This document shows positions 17,195-26,888 of a stretch of 64,000 nucleotides of DNA, one piece after another. A model generated the notes under the pieces. That model saw nothing but the letters and a program-made list of their open reading frames with translations. It did no database searches and was not told the DNA's origin. How positions within the stretch are numbered: the stretch's first letter is position 1; the number at the start of each line of letters is the position of its first letter. The stretch is taken from positions 1 to 64,000 of the forward strand of contig JACOUL010000030.1 of assembly GCA_016177875.1 (NCBI GenBank). The letters are read 5' to 3'. The stretch comes from Burkholderiales bacterium. Its GTDB lineage: Bacteria; Pseudomonadota; Gammaproteobacteria; Burkholderiales; Burkholderiaceae_D. A program made the translations under genes and the position numbers.

Positions 17195-17713
17195 ATGGCC
17201 GACACTAACAACCTATCTCGAAATTGGGCACTCGGCGGCATTATCGTCGCCGCTTGCGGCTTGCTGGGTGCGACCCTGGGCTGGATTTCAGCTTCGACTT
17301 CGCAAGGCAATTCCGATATCGCCGCGCTATCTAAAAATCAAAAACAGGATCCGGCATTTGTGCTGCCGCCTCCGCCCCCGCCGATTGCCGAAAAAGTAGA
17401 ACAAACGGAAAAAACAGAAAAGTCCGATAAGCCGGATGACACGACATCCCTGCGCATCTGGGAGCTTTCGGCGCGCCAACCGCTGCCGCCGCGCAAAGAA
17501 CCGCTCACTCCGCCGAATTGGAAAATCGTGGGTGTCTCTACCATCGGCAAAGACAAAAACGTGATTATTTTGTTTGACAATCAAACCACCGGAGAAATTC
17601 TGAAAGTCGGCGACAAGCTACCTGGCGGCGCCAAGATCGTCGACATTTTCTCAGACCGTTTACGACTGATTCTGAACGGCCAACCGATGACTTTAAGTTT
17701 AAGCGAGCAATGA
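17195..17713 (+). CDS. GspC/PilP-like periplasmic linker protein
   Basis: I start this 172-residue protein at the ATG at 17195 (MADTNNLSRNWALGG), 5 bases after the preceding stop; longer readings run into the previous gene. A membrane helix covers about 10-32, followed by a proline-rich linker (PPPPPPIAEK) with acidic and Lys repeats, then a small beta domain at about 108-172 (NWKIVGVSTIGKDKNVIILF, GEILKVGDKLPGGAKIVDI) that resembles the homology region of GspC/PilP. This domain contacts the secretin in the periplasm. In ordinary systems gspC is first in the operon; here it directly precedes the secretin gene, overlapping it by ATGA, as pilP precedes pilQ. Confidence 0.7.
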   Translation: MADTNNLSRNWALGGIIVAACGLLGATLGWISASTSQGNSDIAALSKNQKQDPAFVLPPPPPPIAEKVEQTEKTEKSDKPDDTTSLRIWELSARQPLPPRKEPLTPPNWKIVGVSTIGKDKNVIILFDNQTTGEILKVGDKLPGGAKIVDIFSDRLRLILNGQPMTLSLSEQ

Positions 17714-20220
17714 AAAAACCCTCCTATCGTGCTGATAAAACCATGACGAATTTCCGGCTGTTGCCGCTTTCGGCTATTTCGCTTGCGCTTGCTGTAAGTG
17801 GTTGCGCCACTCCGGTCAACGTACCCAAGAAGCTCGAGTACGAACGCAGCCCGCTGACCGAGTCTGCTTCGGTGCTGGGCGAGGAACGCGCACAACGGAA
17901 ATATTCCGAAACCGACACTCCTGGAGTTTCGAATTTCCGCAGCAGTAACATCAAGAATAATGAAGCGCCGCAGACGTCCGCGATTGGCGGCGATGAAAAA
18001 GACGATCTTGCTGTGTCGTTCAACCAAATGCCGATTCCCACCTTCGTTCACGCGATTTACGGCGGCGTGTTGAAGGTGAGCTATTCCATGGATCCGGCAG
18101 TCGCCAGCCGTACGGATCTAGTAACCTTCCGTACACCGAAGCCGCAATCAGCGAAGCAGATGGCGCACCTGGCGCGCATGCTGTTGAAGAGCTACGGCAT
18201 CGCCGTTCAAGACTTCGGCGGCGTGATCCGTATCGTTCCGGACAGTGCGTCCAACAGCTATTCGCCGCTCATCAAGCGCGGCCGCGCCCAGCCGGATACG
18301 CCGGCGAGCCTGCGCCCAGTCTTCCACTACATCGAACTGGAAGCAGTTCGCGTTGCTGACTTCTCCGCTTTCTTACGCACCATGTTCGGCGCGAAGATAT
18401 CCTTCACCGAAGACGCTCCGCATAACGCACTGCTGATAAGCGGGCAGCCGGAAGACGTCTCTGCGGCTATGGAAGTAGTCCAAGTATTCGACCAGCCGGC
18501 GATGCGCGGGCAACGCAGCAAGCGCATCACGCCCGTATTCTGGACCGCTGAAGAGTTCGCCAGAAGGTTGAACGATATTCTAACGGCAGAGGGTTACGCT
18601 GTCGGCCAAAACGCAACAGCCGGCACCCCCATTATTCTTTTGCCGATCGGCCCGTTAAACAGTGTAGTTGTGTTTTCCTCGTCCGACGAAATCATGACCC
18701 ATGTTTTGAAGTGGTCGCGCGAACTGGATCGTCCCTCGGAATCTCGGGTCGGCGGCACCTTCTTTACTTACCCGGTCAAGTATGCCGATGCACAATCGCT
18801 TGCCAAAACCTTGTCCGAACTGATTTCTCCGGGATCGACGGCGCCGGCAGTTACTGCGCCGACTGCGCCAGGGGCAGCCCCCGCGCCAGCACCCGCCAGA
18901 TCGTCCGGCGGCATCGTGGTGAATACCGCCACCAATAGCTTGATCATTAAAGGTGGTACAGCAGACGATTACCGCCAATGGATGACCTTGCTTGCAGAAT
19001 TGGACAAGCCGACCAAATCGGCGCTAGTGGAAGTTACTGTAGCTGAAGTTAGTTTGAAAGCGTCAAAAAGTCTTGGAGTCAATTGGGGTTTCCGCGATGG
19101 CACGACAAGACCGGCCGGCGTCAATGGTGTAATTACCAGCGGATCCGCTGGCGGCTCTGGCCTGACCGTCAATTTCCTGAACGCTGCCGGCTTGGTTAGA
19201 GCCCAGCTGAATGCACTTGCCTCCGACAATCAGGCGCGCATTCTATCCAGCCCGAAAATCATGGCGAGAAACGGTGAGGTAGCAACCATTCAGGTCGGCG
19301 ATGAAGTCCCGATTCTTACCAGCACTACCACGACTGTAGGCGGCATTACTGCGCCCGGCGGTAGCGCCTCCAATGTAGTGACCAATTCGGTGCAGTACAG
19401 AAGCACCGGTGTCGTTCTGAGAGTGCGTCCCGTCATTAATTCCGGCAATCGTATCGATCTGGACATCACGCAAGAAGTCAGCAGCCCTGCAGCGACAACC
19501 ACGGGTGTAACAGACACGCCCACCATCAGTACGCGCAAAGTCGATACTAAACTTTCGCTGCGCGACGGCAGCACCATCATGCTGGCCGGCCTGATTCAAA
19601 ACATTGGCAGCCGCGGCGACTCGGGCGTGCCTTTTTTGAAGGACATCCCGGCCGTCGGCAATCTGTTCAAGCAAACCAACGACAACGATAATCGTACGGA
19701 ATTGATCATAATGATCACGCCGTACATCATCAATGACGATTTCGAAGCCGAATCGATTACCGGCGCATTCCAAAATACTTTGGGCGATTGGGCAAAAGAT
19801 TTGCGCGAGCGTACCGAAGCCGGCCGATTGAAGCGCCCTGACGCCGCGTCCACAGCCCCCAAAGCCGACGCACAGAAGAAACCCGTGCCGAGCAAACCCA
19901 CTTCAGCTCAAGCGGCAGAAAAAGAAGAGAAGGCTCCACCCGTACCACAAAAAACGGTTCCCAAGGAATCAGCTCCTAAAACCTCCCCGGCCACGCCAGC
20001 CGAAAAAAGCGCCGATGACTCTTCCGGCGTCATCATGAGCAAACCGACGATACCACCGCCTACCAGTGCAGTGCCGGCCAAGACGCCTGGCGCCAAATCG
20101 ACGACCAAGCCAAATACGCCTTCAAGCGCAGGCAAAACACCTCCAGGTTCGGCTCCAGGAAAACCTGTGGAAGATCAGAACCTGCTGGAAGAATTGCGCC
20201 GTGCAGTGGAAAAAAGATGA
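17710..20220 (+). CDS. gspD: Secretin GspD, outer-membrane channel lipoprotein
   Basis: The 836-residue secretin begins with a lipoprotein signal whose lipobox AVSGC puts the lipidated Cys at residue 32. Periplasmic N domains follow (from about 95), with the N1-type repeats around FHYIELEAVRVADFSAFLRT and TYPVKYADAQSLAKTLSELI. The secretin core runs from about 440 (KSALVEVTVAEVSLKASKSL) through ARILSSPKIMARNGEVATIQ and VGDEVPIL to the end signature FLKDIPAVGNLF and TELIIMITPYII. After about 700 comes a disordered Lys/Pro/Ser/Ala tail of some 130 residues, longer than in most GspD. The start overlaps the preceding gene by ATGA, and the stop overlaps the first SPINDLY gene the same way, so glycosyltransferase and secretin are translationally linked. 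Confidence 0.93.
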   Translation: MKKPSYRADKTMTNFRLLPLSAISLALAVSGCATPVNVPKKLEYERSPLTESASVLGEERAQRKYSETDTPGVSNFRSSNIKNNEAPQTSAIGGDEKDDLAVSFNQMPIPTFVHAIYGGVLKVSYSMDPAVASRTDLVTFRTPKPQSAKQMAHLARMLLKSYGIAVQDFGGVIRIVPDSASNSYSPLIKRGRAQPDTPASLRPVFHYIELEAVRVADFSAFLRTMFGAKISFTEDAPHNALLISGQPEDVSAAMEVVQVFDQPAMRGQRSKRITPVFWTAEEFARRLNDILTAEGYAVGQNATAGTPIILLPIGPLNSVVVFSSSDEIMTHVLKWSRELDRPSESRVGGTFFTYPVKYADAQSLAKTLSELISPGSTAPAVTAPTAPGAAPAPAPARSSGGIVVNTATNSLIIKGGTADDYRQWMTLLAELDKPTKSALVEVTVAEVSLKASKSLGVNWGFRDGTTRPAGVNGVITSGSAGGSGLTVNFLNAAGLVRAQLNALASDNQARILSSPKIMARNGEVATIQVGDEVPILTSTTTTVGGITAPGGSASNVVTNSVQYRSTGVVLRVRPVINSGNRIDLDITQEVSSPAATTTGVTDTPTISTRKVDTKLSLRDGSTIMLAGLIQNIGSRGDSGVPFLKDIPAVGNLFKQTNDNDNRTELIIMITPYIINDDFEAESITGAFQNTLGDWAKDLRERTEAGRLKRPDAASTAPKADAQKKPVPSKPTSAQAAEKEEKAPPVPQKTVPKESAPKTSPATPAEKSADDSSGVIMSKPTIPPPTSAVPAKTPGAKSTTKPNTPSSAGKTPPGSAPGKPVEDQNLLEELRRAVEKR

Positions 20221-22361
20221 CGGAATTCCAGGTCGCTGTCGGCCATTTCCAATCCGGGAACCTGCAGCAAGCGGAAAACTTACTCAAAAAAATACAGGAC
20301 AATCCAGACGCGTTCTTTGTTCTGGGTTTAATCTGCGCCCGGCAGGGCAGGCTTGATGAAGCCATCGAGCGTTACAGGCAAGCCGTCGCCCTCAAGCCCG
20401 ACGTTGCGGATTTTTATTCGCAACTCGGCATGGCCTGCGCTCAGACGAACCGGCTGGACGACGCCATCCAGCATTTCCGTGAAGCGGTACGGCTGCAGCC
20501 TGAACTGGCGGCCTGCCACAACAACCTCGGCACAGCCTTGAAAGATCGGGGCGATCTCGATCAAGCCGCTGCAGCTTTTGAAATCGCCGTGCGTCTGAAG
20601 CCCGATTACGCTCTGGCGCACAACAATCTCGGCAATGTCCTGCATGCGCAAGGCAAACGCGACGCGGCGGCACAATGCTTTCGCAATGCGCTTGCCATCG
20701 ACCCGAACTTCATTGATGCGCGCAACAACCTGGGCGATGTACTGGAGGCGCAAGGCCGCTTGGACGATGCAGCGGCATGCTATTTAGCCGTATTGGCGGC
20801 CGGAACTCCTGATATGCGCGCCTGCAACAATCTCGCGAATGTCTACCGCACGCAAGGCAAGTTCAACGAAGCCGTCGCCTTGTTCCAGCAAGCGCAGGCA
20901 ATCGATCCGAATGTCGCTGAAACGCACAGCAATCTCGGCTACGCCTACTTCTGCCAGGGGAGACTTGGAGAGGCGGAAATGTGCTTTCGCATGGCGCTCA
21001 AGCTCAAGCCGGATCTGGCGGTCGTTCATCACAATCTGGGTGCTGCGCTTAACGGCTTGGGACGATCGGAAGAAGCTCTGGTGTCAATTACGAAGGCGCT
21101 CGAACTTCAGCCCGACTACGCCGATGCCTTCAGCACCTTGTTGTTTGTCAGCCAGTTCACGTCCAGCATTTCTAGAGAAGCCTTGCTTGAAGAGCATTTG
21201 CGCTTTGCCGAACGGTTTGAAACACCGCTTAAAGCATCTTGTCGCCCGCACGCAAATGCGCGCGATGCAAACAAACGCATCAAAATCGGCTACGTGTCCG
21301 CCGACTTTCGCTCTCATGCGGTTGCCGCCTTCATGCAACCGATTTTGGCAAGCCATGATGCATCGGTCTTTGAGATTTTCTGTTACTACAACCACGCCCA
21401 GTGCGATCGCGTCACCGAGCGCATGCAATCGCTCGTGCATCATTGGATGCCGTGCGTTGCCATGAACGATGAGCAATTGGCGGAGCGCATACGCGCCGAC
21501 GGCATTGATGTGCTGGTGGATTTATCGGGCCATACCGGCGGCAATCGCATGCTGACGTTCGCACGAAAGCCAGCACCCGTACAAATGACATACTTGGGCT
21601 ATCCGGGGACCAGTGGCTTGTCGACCATGGATTACCGTATCACCGATCGCCGTGCCGACCCTGATGGTAGCGACCGCTTCTACAGCGAGCGCTTGCTGCG
21701 CCTGCCAGACGGCTTGTGTTGCTATCAGCCGATGGTCGAGATGCCGGAGGTATTGCCGTCGCCGGCCTTGATCAACGGGTTCCTAACATTCGGTTCCTTT
21801 AACAAGTCCAATAAGATCGATCTGCCGACAATCGCACTTTGGGCGCGGTTGTTATGCGCTGTGCCAAGTTCCAGGCTGGTGATGGTGACGATTCCTGAAG
21901 GTGAACGTCGCGAATGGATTACACGACAATTCGAGGCAGCGGGCGTGGCACGCAGCCGGATTGATTTCCATGCTTCCTTGCCGGCCCGCGAATTTCACAA
22001 TCTGATGGGACAAGTCGATATCGCGCTCGATCCCTTGCTGGTGACGGGCGGCACAACCACCTGCGAATCTTTTTGGATGGGCGTACCCGTGATTGTATTA
22101 GTCGGGGAAGACTACATTCATCGTGTCGGTTACAGTTTTCTTTGCAGCGCCGGCCTGACCCAATTTGCCGCTATGACCCAAGACGATTACATTCGGATTG
22201 GTGTAGAGGCGGCCGCAGACATACCGCGGCTGGCGCAACTTCGCGCCAGCATGCGAACGCAGGTCGCCACGTCGCCGCTCATGGACAAAACGCGATTTAC
22301 TCGTAACCTAGAAAACGCTTATCGGCAAGCCTGGAAACATTGGTGCGAGAATGCCGCGTAA
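20217..22361 (+). CDS. TPR-SPINDLY O-GlcNAc-transferase-like glycosyltransferase (GT41), copy 1
   Basis: The 714-residue protein has about eight TPR units in residues 30-305 (for example ELAACHNNLGTALKDRGDLD) and a GT41 catalytic domain from about 350 to the end. Visible family motifs are GYVSADFRSH (His at 367, the conserved OGT-type position), VLVDLSGHTGGNRM, the canonical YLGYPGTSGL near 459-468, FGSFNKSNKID with the nucleotide-binding Lys, and ALDPLLVTGGTTTCESFWMG. Such enzymes transfer a sugar to Ser/Thr of proteins in the cytoplasm. Its ATG overlaps the gspD stop (ATGA), tying it to the secretion operon. It is the most canonical of the four copies and differs from the others in the GYPGTSG loop. 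The sugar donor and target are unknown. Confidence 0.9.
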   Translation: MTEFQVAVGHFQSGNLQQAENLLKKIQDNPDAFFVLGLICARQGRLDEAIERYRQAVALKPDVADFYSQLGMACAQTNRLDDAIQHFREAVRLQPELAACHNNLGTALKDRGDLDQAAAAFEIAVRLKPDYALAHNNLGNVLHAQGKRDAAAQCFRNALAIDPNFIDARNNLGDVLEAQGRLDDAAACYLAVLAAGTPDMRACNNLANVYRTQGKFNEAVALFQQAQAIDPNVAETHSNLGYAYFCQGRLGEAEMCFRMALKLKPDLAVVHHNLGAALNGLGRSEEALVSITKALELQPDYADAFSTLLFVSQFTSSISREALLEEHLRFAERFETPLKASCRPHANARDANKRIKIGYVSADFRSHAVAAFMQPILASHDASVFEIFCYYNHAQCDRVTERMQSLVHHWMPCVAMNDEQLAERIRADGIDVLVDLSGHTGGNRMLTFARKPAPVQMTYLGYPGTSGLSTMDYRITDRRADPDGSDRFYSERLLRLPDGLCCYQPMVEMPEVLPSPALINGFLTFGSFNKSNKIDLPTIALWARLLCAVPSSRLVMVTIPEGERREWITRQFEAAGVARSRIDFHASLPAREFHNLMGQVDIALDPLLVTGGTTTCESFWMGVPVIVLVGEDYIHRVGYSFLCSAGLTQFAAMTQDDYIRIGVEAAADIPRLAQLRASMRTQVATSPLMDKTRFTRNLENAYRQAWKHWCENAA

Positions 22362-22395
22362 TGCGCGCACTGAATGCAAATGAGGAAGTGAAGAG

Positions 22396-25300
22396 ATGGC
22401 CGAACAACAAGGAGCAATGACCGTAGACACAGCGCTGCAGCAAGCGATCGGCTTTCATCGCGCCGGCCAATTGCAAGATGCCGAACAACTGTATCGAGCC
22501 ATACTGCAAGCAGTGCCACAGCATCCGGCCGCCAATTACAACCTCGGCGCACTCGCCGTTCAAGTCGGCCAATATGCCGCTGCGCTGCCTCATTTCAAGC
22601 TCGCACTCGAAGCCAACTCAACGGTGCCGCAATATTGGATGAGTTATATCGATGCCCTGATCGAAAGCGGGCAGGTTGATACCGCGCGCGACGTGTTGGA
22701 GCAAGGCGTACAGAAGAGCTTGCAAGGAGCGGAAGGCGCGTATTTCAACCTCGGAATAACTTATTACGCGATGGGCCGGGCGGCAGATGCGGAAGACAGT
22801 TATCGCAAGGCCTTAAAAATCAATCCAAGATTCGCCGAAGCCCTTAACAATCTGGGCGCGGTGTTGCGCGAAAAGGGGTTACTTGAAGAAGCTGCAAGCT
22901 ACTTTAAGCTGGCCTTGAAAATCAATCCCGGCTTTGCGGAAGCGCACAGCAATATGGGCAATGTGTACAAGGACGAAAAGAAATACGCCCAAGCCGAGGC
23001 AAGCTACAAGCAAGCGCTCAAATTGCGTCATGATTTCATCGAAGCCGAACTGAATCTGGCCATTGTATGTAAGTTGCTAAATCGGCTTGACGAAGCCGAA
23101 AGCAAATTCCGCCACATCCTGGCAGTCCGCCCTAGCACTATTGAAGCCTATAACGGCCTGGGCGATGTCCTCCAATTGCAGAATCGCATTCCGGAAGCAG
23201 AAACAACCTACCGCACCGGCCTGGAAGCTAACCCGCATTCCGCGGAACTTCATTACAACCTGGGCGTCATCTTTCAAAAACAAAACCGCCTCGTTGAAGC
23301 CGAACAAAATTATCGTCGCGCGCTGGAGATCAAACCCGATTTTTTGACGGCCTTTCCCAACTTGGCCGCAGTCTACAACCATCAAAGAAAGCATGTCGAA
23401 GCAGAAGCGATTTGCCGGCGCGCCTTACAACTCGCACCGCAAGATGTAGGCATACTGAATAATCTCGGCATCGCCCTAAAGGAAACTATTCGTCCAGATG
23501 AAGCCGAAAGAATTTTCTTGGAAGCGCTGAAAATTCAACCTGACCTGGCGGAAACGCATTGCAATCTTGCGTCGGTATTCCATGATCAGGGGCGATTTTC
23601 CGAAGCGGCGGCGCATTACCGCCAAGCGGTGGCGCTTGATCCTGAATTTGCCGGCGCGTACAGTAACCTGCTTTTCTGTCTATCGCATGATGAAACAGTC
23701 GATGGCGTCACACTGTATGCAGAATATTGCCGCTTTGGGGAGCACTTCGAGGCCCCCTTGCGCTCATCCTGGCCGAATCACGCCAATTCGCGCGACCCTC
23801 GTCGCCCCCTGCACATTGGGATCGTCTCCGCCGACTTTCGCTATCATGCCGTAGCCAACTTCATCGAGCCGGTTCTGTCTCAATGGGCAAACGACCCGTC
23901 TTTGGTCTTGCATGCTTATTACAACTATGCCGCCGAAGATCACGTCACGCCCCAGATACGCGCCCATTTTGCTCACTGGAATACCGTCCTTGGATTATCC
24001 GACAAAGAACTTGCAAAAAAAATCGAGGCCGATGGCATCGATATTCTCATTGATTTATCTGGCCACACTGCCGGCAATCGCTTACTGACCTTTGCGCATA
24101 GACCAGCGCCCATTCAAGCCACGTGGATCGGCACCGCCTGCACCACCGGCTTGCAGGCCATGGATTACTATTTGGCGGATCGACATTTTCTGCCTGCGGG
24201 TCAGTTCGATGAGCAATACACCGAGAAGATCGTTCGCTTGCCTGCCGCCGTGCCTTTCCTGCCCTCGGATGCTGCGCCAGATATCAATGCACTGCCGGCT
24301 TTGTCCAATAAGCGTATCACCTTCGGCAGCTTCAATCGCTTAAGCAAGCTTAGCCGTCCGGTGATTGCCTTGTGGGCACAAGTGCTCAGAGCCTTGCCCA
24401 CGTCGCGCATGCTGCTAGGCGCTATGCCCTTAGCCGGTAGCTACGATACGCTGCTGGGCTGGTTTGCCGATGAAGGCATCGACCGCTCTCGCTTGAGCTT
24501 TCATGACCGATGCGGCATGGGAGAGTATCTTAGACTGCATCAGCAAGTCGATATTTGTCTCGACACCTTCCCCTACAATGGCGGCACCACCACTTTGCAT
24601 GCGTTATGGATGGGTGTGCCGACCCTGACCTTGGCCGGCAAAACGCCGGTAGGACGCGCCGGTACCGCGGGCTTGTGCCATGTGGGAATGGAAGATTTCA
24701 TTGCCGGCACCAAAGACGAATTTGTACAAAAGGCGGTGGAGTGGGCAAACAAGCCACAAGAATTGGCGCAGCTACGGCAAGAGTTGCGCAGCCGCGTGGC
24801 TGCATCACCGATGGGGCAGCCTGCTGTATTGACTTCAGGATTAACCCAAGCATTGCGCACCATGTGGCAACGGTGGTGTGACGGACTTAGCGCCGTCTCG
24901 TTTGAGATCAGCGGTGAAGCTCTTCCAACACAGCCGAATAGCACCAAACAAAGTTCAGCAAAGCCGGTAAAAGCCGTGGCAAAACATCTCCCTCCTCCTC
25001 GAGCAGAAATCGACCAGCTGGTTGCTCTCTATAACCAAGGCCGGCTTGCCGAAGCTGATACGGTAGCAAGATCGCTCACTCACCGTTTTCCTCATGACGG
25101 TTTCGGCTGGAAGGTGCTCAGCTTGATCGCGATACGCACCGGCGCCGACGCATCGATATCCGCGATTAAGGCAACGGAGTTATTGCCAAATGATCCGGAT
25201 ACGTATTACAACCTGGGGATGGTTCAAGAAGGCAAGGGACAACTCGTCGATGCCGCCAACAGTTATCAGCGTGCGATCAAGCTCAATCCGCAATACATCG

Positions 25301-26877
25301 ATGCACACAACAACCTTGGCAATGTATTCAAGGCGCTCGGAAAAGCGCAAGACGCGGAGGCAAGTTATCGCCAAGCGCTAAAATTCAATCCGAGTTACGC
25401 CAAGGCGCATAACAACCTTGGCACCTTGCTCACTGAAGAACATCATTACGCCGAAGCAGAAACGCACCTGCGTCAAGCATTAGCCCTGGTGCCGGATTAT
25501 CCCGAGGCATATAACAACCTCGGCAATCTTCTACTGGGCCGTTATCAATACGGCAAAGCCGCTGAACTCTTCCGCAATGCGCTGCAACGCAATCCGCAAT
25601 TTGCAGAAGCGCAAAGCAATCTGCTGTTCTGCATGTCGTATGACGAGACGGTGGATGCCGCGACTCTTTTTGAAGAGCACCGCCGCTTCGGCGAACGTTT
25701 CGAGCAGCCCTTGCGCTCCTTGTGGCCGCAGCATGCTAATTCACGCGATCCGAATCGTCCGTTGCGAATCGGATTGGTATCGGCGGATTTCCGCACTCAT
25801 GCTGTTACCAATTTTTTTGAACCTGTCCTTTCCGAATGGGCTAAAGACACCTCTCTGGTTCTGCATGCGTATTACAACCACGCTGACGAAGATCACATTA
25901 CTCGCCACCTTCGCTCCCTGGTCGCACACTGGCGCGGCGTCACTGAGTTGAACGATGAGCAGCTGGCGCGGCAAATTCAAGCTGATGGCATCGATATTCT
26001 GATCGATCTATCCGGCCACACCGCGGGTAATCGCTTGCTGGCTTTCGCTAGAAAGCCGGCGCCGCTTCAAATCAGCTGGATCGGGTCGGCTTGCACGACC
26101 GGTCTAGCCTCCATGGATTATTATTTCGCCGATCGCCATTTTCTGCCATTGGGCCAGTTCGACGACCAATACACGGAAAAGATCGTGCGTTTACCGGCTG
26201 GAGTGCCGTTCACGCCAACGGCAGATGCGCCCCCGGTCAACGGGTTACCTGCACTGAGCAACGGTTATATAACGTTCGGCAGCTTTAATCGCATCATTAA
26301 ATTAAACCGTCCGGTGATTGCCTTGTGGGCACAGGTATTACGAGCCTTACCCACTTCCCGCATGTTCATCGCCGGCATGCCGCAAAACGGCGGGTATGAA
26401 AACCTGCTGGATTGGTTTGCCGCAGAAGGCATTGAGCACAACCGATTAAGCCTCCACGGGCGCTGTATCATGACGGAATATCTTGCCCTACATCAGCAAG
26501 TCGATATTTGTTTAGACACCTTCCCATACAATGGCGGCACCACCACTTTACATGCCTTGTGGATGGGTGTGCCGACCCTGTCTTTGGCCGGCAATACGCC
26601 AGTGGGTCGCGCCGGCGCCGCCGGCTTATATCATGCCGGCCTGGAAGACTTCATCGCCGATACCAAGGAAGCATTTGTACACAGAGCACTGGAGTGGGCG
26701 GATAAGAAAAGAGAATTGGCGCAACTGCGCCAAGAGTTACGCGGACGCGTCGCAGCTTCGCCGATGAGACAACCGGCTGTGCTGGCCAAAGGATTAACGG
26801 CTGCCATGCGCATCATGTGGCAGCGCTGGTGCAACGGATTGCCCGCTGCCAGCTTTGAAGTAACAGAACATTCCTAG
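22396..26877 (+). CDS. Double-length TPR-SPINDLY glycosyltransferase (two GT41 domains), copies 2 and 3
   Basis: This 1493-residue protein is two complete TPR-GT41 units in one chain: TPRs about 20-430, catalytic domain about 455-838, a Lys/Ser/Pro linker about 840-872, TPRs about 873-1080, and a second catalytic domain about 1110-1490. Both catalytic halves keep SADFR-x-H (near 478 and 1128), the DLSGHTAGNRLL stretch, the Lys after FGSFN, and DTFPYNGGTTTLHALWMG. In both, the usual GYPGTSG loop is replaced by GTACTTG (about 579) or GSACTTG (about 1230). GAGGAAG precedes the ATG. I see no frame break between halves, so the fusion looks real. It probably arose by unequal duplication of a unit like the following genes. 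Confidence 0.88.
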   Translation: MAEQQGAMTVDTALQQAIGFHRAGQLQDAEQLYRAILQAVPQHPAANYNLGALAVQVGQYAAALPHFKLALEANSTVPQYWMSYIDALIESGQVDTARDVLEQGVQKSLQGAEGAYFNLGITYYAMGRAADAEDSYRKALKINPRFAEALNNLGAVLREKGLLEEAASYFKLALKINPGFAEAHSNMGNVYKDEKKYAQAEASYKQALKLRHDFIEAELNLAIVCKLLNRLDEAESKFRHILAVRPSTIEAYNGLGDVLQLQNRIPEAETTYRTGLEANPHSAELHYNLGVIFQKQNRLVEAEQNYRRALEIKPDFLTAFPNLAAVYNHQRKHVEAEAICRRALQLAPQDVGILNNLGIALKETIRPDEAERIFLEALKIQPDLAETHCNLASVFHDQGRFSEAAAHYRQAVALDPEFAGAYSNLLFCLSHDETVDGVTLYAEYCRFGEHFEAPLRSSWPNHANSRDPRRPLHIGIVSADFRYHAVANFIEPVLSQWANDPSLVLHAYYNYAAEDHVTPQIRAHFAHWNTVLGLSDKELAKKIEADGIDILIDLSGHTAGNRLLTFAHRPAPIQATWIGTACTTGLQAMDYYLADRHFLPAGQFDEQYTEKIVRLPAAVPFLPSDAAPDINALPALSNKRITFGSFNRLSKLSRPVIALWAQVLRALPTSRMLLGAMPLAGSYDTLLGWFADEGIDRSRLSFHDRCGMGEYLRLHQQVDICLDTFPYNGGTTTLHALWMGVPTLTLAGKTPVGRAGTAGLCHVGMEDFIAGTKDEFVQKAVEWANKPQELAQLRQELRSRVAASPMGQPAVLTSGLTQALRTMWQRWCDGLSAVSFEISGEALPTQPNSTKQSSAKPVKAVAKHLPPPRAEIDQLVALYNQGRLAEADTVARSLTHRFPHDGFGWKVLSLIAIRTGADASISAIKATELLPNDPDTYYNLGMVQEGKGQLVDAANSYQRAIKLNPQYIDAHNNLGNVFKALGKAQDAEASYRQALKFNPSYAKAHNNLGTLLTEEHHYAEAETHLRQALALVPDYPEAYNNLGNLLLGRYQYGKAAELFRNALQRNPQFAEAQSNLLFCMSYDETVDAATLFEEHRRFGERFEQPLRSLWPQHANSRDPNRPLRIGLVSADFRTHAVTNFFEPVLSEWAKDTSLVLHAYYNHADEDHITRHLRSLVAHWRGVTELNDEQLARQIQADGIDILIDLSGHTAGNRLLAFARKPAPLQISWIGSACTTGLASMDYYFADRHFLPLGQFDDQYTEKIVRLPAGVPFTPTADAPPVNGLPALSNGYITFGSFNRIIKLNRPVIALWAQVLRALPTSRMFIAGMPQNGGYENLLDWFAAEGIEHNRLSLHGRCIMTEYLALHQQVDICLDTFPYNGGTTTLHALWMGVPTLSLAGNTPVGRAGAAGLYHAGLEDFIADTKEAFVHRALEWADKKRELAQLRQELRGRVAASPMRQPAVLAKGLTAAMRIMWQRWCNGLPAASFEVTEHS

Positions 26878-26888
26878 AAAGCAGAATC

